From assembly GCF_014646055.1 (NCBI RefSeq), contig NZ_BMMS01000017.1:148242-212241 (forward strand): a stretch of 64,000 nt of DNA, read 5' to 3'. Positions 33,299-40,930 of this stretch are shown one piece after another. A program made the position numbers and the translations under genes. The notes under the pieces were generated by a model that searched no databases, was not told where the DNA came from, and saw nothing but the letters and a program-made list of their open reading frames with translations. Every line of letters begins with the position of its first letter. Positions within the stretch are counted from its first letter, which is position 1. The DNA is from Wenjunlia tyrosinilytica (lineage in GTDB: Bacteria > Actinomycetota > Actinomycetes > Streptomycetales > Streptomycetaceae).

Positions 33299-34296
33299 TG
33301 CTGCACATCGAGAACCTGACGGCCGAACTGCCGTCCGCGACCACCCGCCGCCCTGTGCTGCGGCAGGTCGACCTGCGCGTCGGCACCGGCGAGGTGGTCG
33401 GCCTGGTGGGCGAGTCCGGCTCGGGCAAGTCCACCACCGCCAAGACCATCCTGCGGATGCTCCCCGACGGCACACGGGTGCGGGGCGCTGTACGTCTGGA
33501 GGGACAGGACATCCTGGACATGGACGGCCCGCGCCTGCGGGAGCTGCGCTCGCGCCGGGTGGCCATGATCCACCAGGATCCCAGGGCGGCGCTGAACCCC
33601 GTACGCACCATCGGCGACTTCCTGACCGAACGGATGGTCCACACCCTCGGCCACAGCAGCAGGCAGGCCGAACGCCAGGCCCTCGCTCTGCTGACGGCCG
33701 TCGGCATCACCCATCCCGAACAGCGGCTGCGGCAGTACCCGCACGAACTGTCCGGCGGAATGCTCCAACGTGTCGTCATCGCCTCCGCGCTGGCCGCGGA
33801 ACCGGAGCTCCTGCTCGCCGACGAGGCGACCAGCGCCCTCGACGTCACCACTCAGGCGGAGATCCTGGCCATCCTGCGCGAGCACCAGCGCCGACGTGAC
33901 CTCGGCCTGCTGTTCATCACCCACGATCTGCACCTCGCCTCCGCCTACTGCGACCGCGTGTACGTGATGTACGCCGGCCAAGTCGTGGAGCAGGCCCCCG
34001 CGCACACCCTGTTCTCCTCCCCCAGGCACCCCTACACCGCGGCCCTGCTCGGCTGCACCCCCAAACTCGGGGATCACACGCCGGTCCGGCCCATCCCCGG
34101 CCGGCCGCCCTCCCTCGGCGACGTGTTCACCGGCTGCCCGTTCGCCGCCCGCTGCCCGGCCGCCGAACCGGCGTGCGAGACCTGGCAGCCCGTGCACACC
34201 CGCACCGCCGAAGGCGGCTCGGCCGCATGCCGTCTGCTGGAGCGGCACCCCGCCGAATCCCTCCCCACCACATCCCCGCAAGAGGTGCACCCGTGA
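33298..34296 (+). CDS. ABC transporter ATP-binding protein (DppD/OppD type)
   Basis: 332 aa ATPase. Walker A is GESGSGKST; the Q-loop is MIHQDPRAALNPV; the signature is LSGGMLQRVVIASAL; Walker B is LLLADEATSALDV; the switch His is in LFITHDLHLAS. The C-terminal oligopeptide-type extension has Cys-rich FTGCPFAARCP and EPACETWQPV, which can bind an Fe-S cluster in some homologues. The start ATG shares one base with the previous stop (TGATG). It would pair with the next ATPase as a heterodimer. Confidence 0.93.
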   Translation: MLHIENLTAELPSATTRRPVLRQVDLRVGTGEVVGLVGESGSGKSTTAKTILRMLPDGTRVRGAVRLEGQDILDMDGPRLRELRSRRVAMIHQDPRAALNPVRTIGDFLTERMVHTLGHSSRQAERQALALLTAVGITHPEQRLRQYPHELSGGMLQRVVIASALAAEPELLLADEATSALDVTTQAEILAILREHQRRRDLGLLFITHDLHLASAYCDRVYVMYAGQVVEQAPAHTLFSSPRHPYTAALLGCTPKLGDHTPVRPIPGRPPSLGDVFTGCPFAARCPAAEPACETWQPVHTRTAEGGSAACRLLERHPAESLPTTSPQEVHP

Positions 34297-35195
34297 CCGC
34301 GCCGGCGCTCGAAGTCCACGCCCTGTCCAAGGTGTTCCCGCTGCCCGGCCGGCGCGGGGCCGGCACCGTCGCGGCCGAGGACATCGGCTTCACGGTCCCT
34401 CCCGGTGGCTCACTCGCCCTGGTCGGGGAGTCGGGCTCGGGCAAGACCACCATCGCCCGCATGCTGGTCGGCCTCGAGCGGCCCGACTCCGGAACGATCA
34501 GCGTGGACGGCCGGGCCCGCGACGCCCGCCCGCACGGCCTGCGCCCCGGCCGCGGCGGGGGCCGTGCGGAACGGCTGCGCCGCGCCCGCGAGATCCAGAT
34601 GGTCTTCCAGGACCCCTATCTGTCCATGGATCCACGGCCGACCGCCACCCAGTGCCTGGACGCGGTCCTGCGCCTGCACGGCACCGCGGACCGCGCCGAA
34701 CGAGGCAGGCGCGTGCGCGAGTTGCTCGAGCAGGTGGGGCTGGGCGCCCGCGAGTCGGGGGCACGCCCGCACGAGCTGTCGGGAGGGCAGCGCCAGCGCC
34801 TGGCCATCGCCAGGGCGCTGGCTGCCCGCCCGCGGGTGCTCGTCCTGGACGAAGCCGTCGCGGCACTCGATGTGTCCATCCAGGCTCAGATCCTCCAACT
34901 GCTCGCGGCGGTGCGTGAGGAGGAAGGGGTCGCTCTGGTCTTCGTCAGCCATGACCTGGCGGTGGTTCAGCAGCTCACCGACGATGTGCTGGTGCTCTAC
35001 CGCGGGCGCGCGGTGGAGCAGGGCCGCACCATGTCCGTCCTGGCGCGTCCGCATCACCCCTACACCCGGCTCCTGGTCGAGTCCGCCCCGCGGCCCGGCT
35101 GGGATCCGGCCGATGTCGTGCGGCTGAGGCGGGAGTTGGCCGCCGAACTCGAGGCGTCGCCCAGGAGACGGGAGGTGGAGGCTGCCCGCGGTTAG
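34293..35195 (+). CDS. ABC transporter ATP-binding protein (DppF/OppF type)
   Basis: 300 aa, last gene of the operon. Walker A GESGSGKTT, Q-loop VFQDPYLSMDPRPT, signature LSGGQRQRLAIARAL, Walker B VLVLDEAVAALDV, His in VFVSHDLAVV. Walker B continues DEAVAALD rather than the more usual DEPVSALD. An unusual Arg/Gly-rich insert (ARPHGLRPGRGGGRAERL) sits between Walker A and the Q-loop. GTG start overlaps the preceding stop as GTGA. Confidence 0.93.
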   Translation: MTAPALEVHALSKVFPLPGRRGAGTVAAEDIGFTVPPGGSLALVGESGSGKTTIARMLVGLERPDSGTISVDGRARDARPHGLRPGRGGGRAERLRRAREIQMVFQDPYLSMDPRPTATQCLDAVLRLHGTADRAERGRRVRELLEQVGLGARESGARPHELSGGQRQRLAIARALAARPRVLVLDEAVAALDVSIQAQILQLLAAVREEEGVALVFVSHDLAVVQQLTDDVLVLYRGRAVEQGRTMSVLARPHHPYTRLLVESAPRPGWDPADVVRLRRELAAELEASPRRREVEAARG

Positions 35196-35214
35196 AGCGG
35201 CGCCCGGAGGTGCG

Positions 35215-35246
35215 TGACCGGACGCCGGGTGACCGATGTCCGGTCA
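35215..35246. terminator. Bidirectional hairpin terminator
   Basis: Arms TGACCGGAC and GTCCGGTCA (9 bp, perfect) lie between the convergent ABC operon and SnoaL-like gene, overlapping the latter's stop. Confidence 0.6.
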
Positions 35247-35864
35247 GTCCTTGACGATGCCCAGTTGCTTCAGGAAGGTGAGGTTGTCCTCCAGATGGGC
35301 GTTGGTGCTGATGCGGCCGTCGGCAACGGTGAGGACGTCGATCGCGGGGAAGTCGACGACCTGGCCCTTGCCCTCGACGCCCTGGAACGTGCCGGTGAAG
35401 TGGCCGTGCAGGTGGAGCCTGGTGGTGACCTTGTCGCGGCCCACTATCAGTTCGGTGATCTCCACCGACAGGTCGGGCACCGCCGCCCGGAAGGCGCGGG
35501 AGGCGAACACGGGGCCTTCGGGGCCCTGCGGCCGGCCGGGCGGAAGGGTCAGGTCGGTGAAGTCGGGGCTGATGGCACGGTCCAGATAGGTCTTGTCCCC
35601 GGTGTTCCAGAACGTGTCGAAGTACTGGGCGGCACGCACCGTCCGGCGCGCGCGGTGCTCGCCGATCGAGCGGTCGACGGTGAGGGACTTCGGCTGCACG
35701 ACGCCGGGTGAGTGGTCGACGAGCTGCCACTCCCACCCGGTCCGGCCGGCCGCCGCCCCGTCCCGCGGTGCGCTGGTGGACTCGTGGCCGCTGGCGGCGG
35801 TCACGCCGACTCCGAGGAATGCGGCGGCGACCAGAGCAGCGGCGGCGGCTCGCGTTTTGACCAT
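35244..35864 (-). CDS. Secreted SnoaL-like (ester cyclase type) protein
   Basis: 206 aa. A signal peptide is likely at 1-26 (Ala/Val core ending TAASGHES). The SnoaL-like domain from about residue 75 contains YFDTFWNTGDKTYLDRAISP, DFTDLTLPPGRPQGPEG and the late LHGHFTGTFQGVEGKG. SnoaL itself cyclises polyketide esters, but secreted members are of unknown function. The start ATG is preceded by a GGGAGCAAT-type ribosome site. It is monocistronic and convergent with the peptide-transport operon. Confidence 0.8.
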   Translation of the reverse strand: MVKTRAAAAALVAAAFLGVGVTAASGHESTSAPRDGAAAGRTGWEWQLVDHSPGVVQPKSLTVDRSIGEHRARRTVRAAQYFDTFWNTGDKTYLDRAISPDFTDLTLPPGRPQGPEGPVFASRAFRAAVPDLSVEITELIVGRDKVTTRLHLHGHFTGTFQGVEGKGQVVDFPAIDVLTVADGRISTNAHLEDNLTFLKQLGIVKD

Positions 35865-36008
35865 GACGATTGCTCCCTGTGGCTGAGGATGTGGGGCACC
35901 GGCCCCTCTCCACTCATGCTCTTGGTCGGGAACTCATAAGTCCAATGCAAGCTTTTGACAGAGATCATGAACATCACTCATGACTGCCGAACCGCCATCG
36001 CCACCCGG

Positions 36009-37241
36009 TCACCAGGTGACCGGCAGGCTGTGCACGCCGTAGAGGAACATGTCGTGCCGGAAGGGCACCTGCTCGAACGGCACGGCCAGGCGCAGCTCCG
36101 GGAGGCGCCGAAGCAGCGTCTCCACCGCCGCCCGCAGCTGCACTCTGGCCAGCATCTGGCCGATGCACTGGTGGATGCCGTAGCCGAAGCCGAGGTGGTG
36201 GGCCTCACGCTGCCCGTCGAACCGGTCGATGTCGAACTGCTCGGGACAGGCGAAGGCCCGCTCGTCCCGGTTGGCGGAGGCCAGCGAGGCAATGACGCCC
36301 TCGCCCGCGCGGATCAGCTGCCCGCCGATCTCGACGTCCTCGGTGGCGAGGCGCGGCAGACCGGTGTGGACGACGGTGATGTACCGCATCACCTCCTCCA
36401 CCGCCGGCTTGACCAGCTCCGGGTCCTCGCGGACCCGGGCGAGCTGCTCGGGGTGGACCAGCAGGAGGAGCAGGGCCAGGCCGATCATATTGGACGTGGT
36501 CTCGTATCCGCCGAACATCAGGACGAGGCTCAGACCGACCAGTTCGTCGTGGGTGCACTCGCCGTGCGCCTCACGTTCCAGCGCCAGGCGGCTCATCAGG
36601 TCGTCGGCCGGGTCCGCCTTCTTCCGCTTCGCCAGAGCGTCGACGTACTCGCGGACCTCCATGACCTTCTCGCGTGCCCGCTCGATCGGGGTGTCGGTCG
36701 GCATGAAGACCTTGGTGGCCTCGGTGAAGAAGGAGGCGTCCGCGTGCGGTATGCCGATCAGCTCACTGATGACCTTCACCGGAAGGGGATGTGCCAGGCC
36801 CTCCTTCAAGTCGGCCGGAGCAGGACCGTCGGCGATCCGCTCCACGAGCTGCTCGGTGAACTCCTGGATGCGCGGCCGCAGCGACTCCACGGTCTTGACG
36901 GTGAAGGTGCGCGAGACCAGCCGCCGCAGACGGGTGTGGTCGGGCGGGTCGATGTGGACGAAGTTGCCCGGGGGCACCGGGCGGGGCGGGCCGACGTGCG
37001 GGAAGTTGGGACGGCGGCGGTCCGCGCTGAACCGGCGGTCGGCGAGTACCGCCTTGACGTCCTCGTACCGGGTGACCAGCCAGGCGTCCATGCCCTGGGA
37101 CATCCTGACCGGTGCCACGGGCTTGTCGGCGCGGAGTCTGCCGATCAGCGGGGGCGGGTCGAGGGGGCACTCCCGGTTGTGGCCGATCCATGGGTAGTCG
37201 GGTAACGCTTCGGCCTCCACCGGGGAGTCGGTCTGCGTCAT
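36009..37241 (-). CDS. Cytochrome P450 (bacterial class I) with TTA codon
   Basis: 410 aa soluble haem monooxygenase. The I-helix oxygen-binding region is LMFGGYETTSN (Thr present), the K-helix ExxR is EEVMRY, and the haem-ligand Cys is in FGYGIHQCIGQ. HIDPPDHTRLRRLVSRTF is typical of the CYP105/107-like group. It needs a ferredoxin and reductase; none is encoded nearby. Codon 13 is TTA (37205-37203), so translation should depend on bldA. ATG 37241 has AAGGAG at seven bases. It lies 137 bp downstream of the second P450 on the same strand. Confidence 0.93.
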   Translation of the reverse strand: MTQTDSPVEAEALPDYPWIGHNRECPLDPPPLIGRLRADKPVAPVRMSQGMDAWLVTRYEDVKAVLADRRFSADRRRPNFPHVGPPRPVPPGNFVHIDPPDHTRLRRLVSRTFTVKTVESLRPRIQEFTEQLVERIADGPAPADLKEGLAHPLPVKVISELIGIPHADASFFTEATKVFMPTDTPIERAREKVMEVREYVDALAKRKKADPADDLMSRLALEREAHGECTHDELVGLSLVLMFGGYETTSNMIGLALLLLLVHPEQLARVREDPELVKPAVEEVMRYITVVHTGLPRLATEDVEIGGQLIRAGEGVIASLASANRDERAFACPEQFDIDRFDGQREAHHLGFGYGIHQCIGQMLARVQLRAAVETLLRRLPELRLAVPFEQVPFRHDMFLYGVHSLPVTW

Positions 37242-37377
37242 GAGGTCGCTCCTTGTCGTGCCGGGCGGACAAGCGGTGAACGGCCGGGTGAACGGCGAAG
37301 GGGGGAGACTGCCGCGCCCCCGGCCCGCTGCGGCCGGGGGCTCACTCGTGCTGCGCGCACGGGCGGGGCGGGCCGTC

Positions 37378-38604
37378 TCACCTCAGACGGACGGGGAGCC
37401 TGTCCAGCCGCTGGAGGAAGTGCAGCGGCCGCCACCGGATCTCCTCCGGGGGCACCGCGAGGCCGATGTCCGGGAAGCGCCGCAGCAGTCCGCCCAGCGC
37501 GATGGTGCCTTCGAGCCGCGCGAGACGTGCCCCGAGGCAGTAGTGGATGCCATTGCCGAAGGCCAGATGCGGATTCTGGCGGCGCAGGATGTCCAGCCGG
37601 TCGGGGTCCTCGAACTTGGTGGAGTCCCGGTTGGCCGAGGCGAGGCAGAGGATGACCAGCGACCCCTTGGGGACGGTGACGCCGTCGACCTCGACGTCCT
37701 CGGTGGCGTAGCGGAACACCCCGGGGATGGGCGGAGGGTCGAAGCGCAGCAGCTCGTCGATGGCACCGGCGAGCAGGCCCGGATCCTTCTTCAGGGCCGC
37801 GAGCTGGTCCGGGTGCTGGAGCAGCCGGAACATGCCGCCGCTGATGAGGTAGATGCTCGTCTCATGCCCTGCCGTGAGCAACTGCAGGGCGTGGGCGGGC
37901 AGTTCGTCCTCGCTCAGGAGGTTGTGCTCGTCGGCGGCCTCGACGAGCCCGCTGAGCACGTCGTCGCCGGGCGCGGCGCGCTTCTCCTCGAGCTTGGCCG
38001 CCATGAAGTCCTTGAGCTGCCGGATGGCCGACAGGGCGTCCTCGGGCTTGCCGGCTCCCACGAGTTGGGTGACCAGCCCGCCGAAGTGGTTGCTGTCCTC
38101 GTGCGGAATGCCGAGCAGTTCGCAGATGACCCCCACCGGGAACGGAAAGGCGAACCGCTCGACGAGCTCGACCTCGTCCTCGGTGGACATCCCGTCGAAC
38201 AGCGACTCGGCGAGGCGTTCCAGACGTGGCCTGAGATTGTCCACGGCGCGGGCGTTGAATGCCTGCACGACCAGCTTGCGCATACGGGTGTGGTCGGGGG
38301 GATCCCGGTTGATCATCACCAGGCGCAGCATCGGGTCCTTGCGGATCAGCGCCTGGCTGTTCTTGATCTCCTCGCGCCCGACCGCGTGATGGACCTCGTT
38401 GCTGAACCTGGCGTGGTCGTTGAGTGCCGCGTCCACGGCGTCGTACCGAGTGATCCACCACGAGGGGGTGCCGTCGGGCAGGACGACCGGGACGGCGGCT
38501 CCGAGTTCGCGGAGGCTGGCCAGAAACGGATGGGGGTTGTTCCCGAAGTCGGGTGGTACGGGGACTGGCTGTAATTCGCTCTCGGCTGCCTTCTGGGTGA
38601 CCAC
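37378..38604 (-). CDS. Cytochrome P450 with TTA codon
   Basis: 408 aa. The I-helix reads LLTAGHETSIYL, ExxR is in IDELLRFDPP, the meander and haem motif end LAFGNGIHYCLGARLAR, and INRDPPDHTRMRKLVV is diagnostic. The substrate is unknown. GTG 38604 follows AAGGGA at six bases; the frame upstream is not conserved. Codon 11 is TTA (38574-38572). It probably forms a transcription unit with the P450 downstream and is divergent, across 642 bp, from a flavin monooxygenase that also carries an early TTA. Confidence 0.93.
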   Translation of the reverse strand: MVTQKAAESELQPVPVPPDFGNNPHPFLASLRELGAAVPVVLPDGTPSWWITRYDAVDAALNDHARFSNEVHHAVGREEIKNSQALIRKDPMLRLVMINRDPPDHTRMRKLVVQAFNARAVDNLRPRLERLAESLFDGMSTEDEVELVERFAFPFPVGVICELLGIPHEDSNHFGGLVTQLVGAGKPEDALSAIRQLKDFMAAKLEEKRAAPGDDVLSGLVEAADEHNLLSEDELPAHALQLLTAGHETSIYLISGGMFRLLQHPDQLAALKKDPGLLAGAIDELLRFDPPPIPGVFRYATEDVEVDGVTVPKGSLVILCLASANRDSTKFEDPDRLDILRRQNPHLAFGNGIHYCLGARLARLEGTIALGGLLRRFPDIGLAVPPEEIRWRPLHFLQRLDRLPVRLR

Positions 38605-39246
38605 AAAAGATCCCTTCGTCAAACGCCCGAGATCCCGGGCTCGGCGCGGCGGACGCTCCTGTGCTGGGTGGCCGAAACGCACCACCCGAGCAGGCACTTC
38701 AACGGTCGGTGAATTCCCCTGGCTCAGCAGGCTACGGCATCCACACACGCCGTCAAGAGCGGCGGCGGGGCAGGAGTCTGCCAGGGTTCGGCGACCGTGT
38801 CGCAAACCCGCCCCGAGGACGAATTGCCCTTTCGGGGATTAGGTGCAATTCTTCATATGTTGAATTTCTCGTGCCGCAGCCGCGTCCCGGGGGGACCGCT
38901 GCGCCCGCTGGACCGAAGACTGGTCACAAGCCGCTTCAGGCGCACCTCCGATTCCGCCTGGCACACGGCCACCGATATGGCGCATCGCAAGGCACCGCGA
39001 GTATCCGAACAGCGCACCTCTCACGCCCCCGCGGGCACCTGAACGGCGCACGCTCGATCCACCACCGGTAACCGCGAGCAGCGCACACCTCGGTCGACTC
39101 GGCCGACCGTCGGCGTCGCACGCCCGGAGGACTCACCGCGCCGCAAGCGCGCACACCACGAACCACACGCCCCACCCGAGCACCCGAGCACCCGAGCACC
39201 CGAGCACCCGCAGACTCGACCGCAACAGCCCTTGAAGGGACGACTC
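38605..39246. other. 642-bp divergent regulatory region of the oxygenase genes
   Basis: Between the P450 pair and the FAD monooxygenase. No coding frame with plausible codon use is seen. An AT-rich patch near 38845-38875 could hold promoter elements, and an 8-bp tandem repeat lies at 39173-39210 in the probable leader of the monooxygenase. Confidence 0.5.
39173..39210 (+). repeat. 8-bp tandem repeat (CACCCGAG, four and a partial copy)
   Basis: CACCCGAG is repeated exactly at 39173, 39181, 39189 and 39197, followed by CACCCG. It is 37 bases before the monooxygenase start codon. Copy number could change by slippage and alter leader length; it encodes nothing. Confidence 0.85.
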
Positions 39247-40890
39247 ATGACCGACACCTCGAATCCCGACGTACTCGTGGCAGGAGCAGGCCCCGGCGGA
39301 CTGTTACTCGCGTGTGAGCTCGCGCTCGCCGGCGTGCGCTGCACCCTCCTGGAGCGGCGCACGCACCCCTCCCCGCTCTCGCGCGCCAGCGGTCTGCAGG
39401 CCCGCAGCCTCGAACTGCTCGCCATGCGCGGGCTGACCGACGAGTTCCTCGACCGCAGCAACCCCCACGACCACATCCAGCTCGAGCCCGGTGGGGCCCG
39501 CCTCGACCTGCGCCGACTGGACACCGAGTTCCGCCAGCTCAGCGTCTGCCCGCAGCACGTCACCGAGAACATCCTCGAAGACCACGCACGCGAACTCGGT
39601 GTGCGCGTCGAGCGCGGTGTCGCCGTGCTCGACGTCGGACAGGACAGCGAGGGCGTTACCGTGCGGGTCGAGGGGCCGGAGGGTGCCGGGGAGCGCCGGG
39701 CCGCCTGGCTGGTCGGCTTCGACGGCGTGCACAGCACTGTCCGTGAGCAGGCCGGCATCGGCTTCCCTGGCGTGACCTTCCCCTGGGACGTCTTCCTCGG
39801 CGACGTCAGACTCACCCGGCCGGCCCCCGACGGGATGCTCGTCAAGGTCAACGAGCACGGCATGGTCGTGGCGATCGACTTCGGTACGGGCGTGTGGCGC
39901 ATGGGTGTGGTCAATCCGCACCCGCACCTGCCCGGCAAACCCGTCTGCGTCGATGAGATGGCCGAGGCGTTGAAGAAGATCATCGGCTATGAGCTCGGGC
40001 CGCACGACCCCTCCCACACGGGTTCCCGTTTCGCCTTCCAGCGCCGCATCGCCACCACCTACCGCGCCGGCCGGATTCTGCTGGGCGGTGACGCCGCCCA
40101 TGTGCACCCGCCGATCGGCGCCCAGGGGATGAACCTCAGCATCCAGGACGCGATGAACCTCGGCTGGAAACTCGCCGCCGTCGTGCGCGGCCGGGCCGCG
40201 CCGTCCCTGCTGGACACCTATGAGCGGGAACGCAGGCCGGTCGCCGAGCGGACCCTGAAGGTGACCGACCGGGTGATGCGTGTCTCGATGCACCCCCACC
40301 CGCTGCCGAGGCGGCTGCGTGCCAGGCTGGTGCCGCTCCTCATGGGCCGCCGCGCCCTCAACGACCGCCTCGCCCGGCATGTCTCCAACATCGCCGTGGC
40401 CTATCCCCCGACCGGAGGCGGACGGGGGTCCCTGATCGGCCGTCGTGTGCCGAACCTGGCCATGACCGGCCCCGGCGGTGCCATGGAGCACCTCTTCGAC
40501 CGGTTCCGCAGCGCCCCCTTCGTGCTGGTCGACCAGAGTCCCGGCGGCCGGCTCGCCGAGGCCGCGGCACCGTGGGGAGATCGTGTGGCGGCGGTGGCCG
40601 CCCGAATCACCGGCGGGTCCGAATTCTCCCGGCATGACGGGGTGCTGGTGCGGCCGGACGGGTACTGCGCCTGGGCCGGGGCCCCTTCGGACGTCGTGGG
40701 CTTGCGCACGGCGCTGACCACGTGGTGCGGCAGCCCCACGCCGGTGCCGGTGCAGGAGCCCGTACAGGAGCCCGGTCCGGCGCCAGGTCGGGCGCCGGGT
40801 CCGGCGTCGGACCCGGAGCCCGTACCCCGGTCCCGACCCGAGTCGGGCCCGGACAGCACCGGGGCGGCAGCAGGCGGGCTCACGAGGTGA
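39247..40890 (+). CDS. FAD-dependent aromatic-type monooxygenase with TTA codon
   Basis: 547 aa flavoprotein of the PheA/TfdB (phenol hydroxylase-like) family, which hydroxylates aromatic or polyketide rings using NAD(P)H and O2. The FAD motif GAGPGGLLLACELALAG starts at residue 13; the middle DG motif is LVGFDGVHSTVREQ; the second FAD motif is ILLGGDAAHVHPPIGAQGMN. The C-terminal region is thioredoxin-like, and the last 60 residues are a Pro/Glu/Gly-rich tail (PVPVQEPVQEPGPAPG). Codon 20 is TTA (39304-39306). ATG 39247 follows GAAGGGA. It may act with the divergent P450s in tailoring a secondary metabolite, although no scaffold gene is visible. Confidence 0.9.
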   Translation: MTDTSNPDVLVAGAGPGGLLLACELALAGVRCTLLERRTHPSPLSRASGLQARSLELLAMRGLTDEFLDRSNPHDHIQLEPGGARLDLRRLDTEFRQLSVCPQHVTENILEDHARELGVRVERGVAVLDVGQDSEGVTVRVEGPEGAGERRAAWLVGFDGVHSTVREQAGIGFPGVTFPWDVFLGDVRLTRPAPDGMLVKVNEHGMVVAIDFGTGVWRMGVVNPHPHLPGKPVCVDEMAEALKKIIGYELGPHDPSHTGSRFAFQRRIATTYRAGRILLGGDAAHVHPPIGAQGMNLSIQDAMNLGWKLAAVVRGRAAPSLLDTYERERRPVAERTLKVTDRVMRVSMHPHPLPRRLRARLVPLLMGRRALNDRLARHVSNIAVAYPPTGGGRGSLIGRRVPNLAMTGPGGAMEHLFDRFRSAPFVLVDQSPGGRLAEAAAPWGDRVAAVAARITGGSEFSRHDGVLVRPDGYCAWAGAPSDVVGLRTALTTWCGSPTPVPVQEPVQEPGPAPGRAPGPASDPEPVPRSRPESGPDSTGAAAGGLTR

Positions 40891-40930
40891 TCACCCGCGC
40901 GGCGGCCGGGGACTCACAAGGTGATCACCC
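40879..40930. repeat. 18-bp direct repeat at a convergent junction
   Basis: Copies at 40879-40896 and 40913-40930 differ at one base and share AGGTGATCACCC, which contains the palindrome GGTGATCACC. They span the stop codons of the convergent monooxygenase and alpha-toroid-like genes. Confidence 0.6.

Noticed and set aside
39173..39210. Short regular repeats considered as a CRISPR array
   Set aside because: Eight-base units without spacers and no cas genes; a simple tandem repeat.
36009..40890. Oxygenase genes considered as a full biosynthetic gene cluster
   Set aside because: No polyketide, peptide, terpene or RiPP scaffold gene, no ferredoxin and no pathway regulator in the flanks; only a tailoring or catabolic trio can be claimed.
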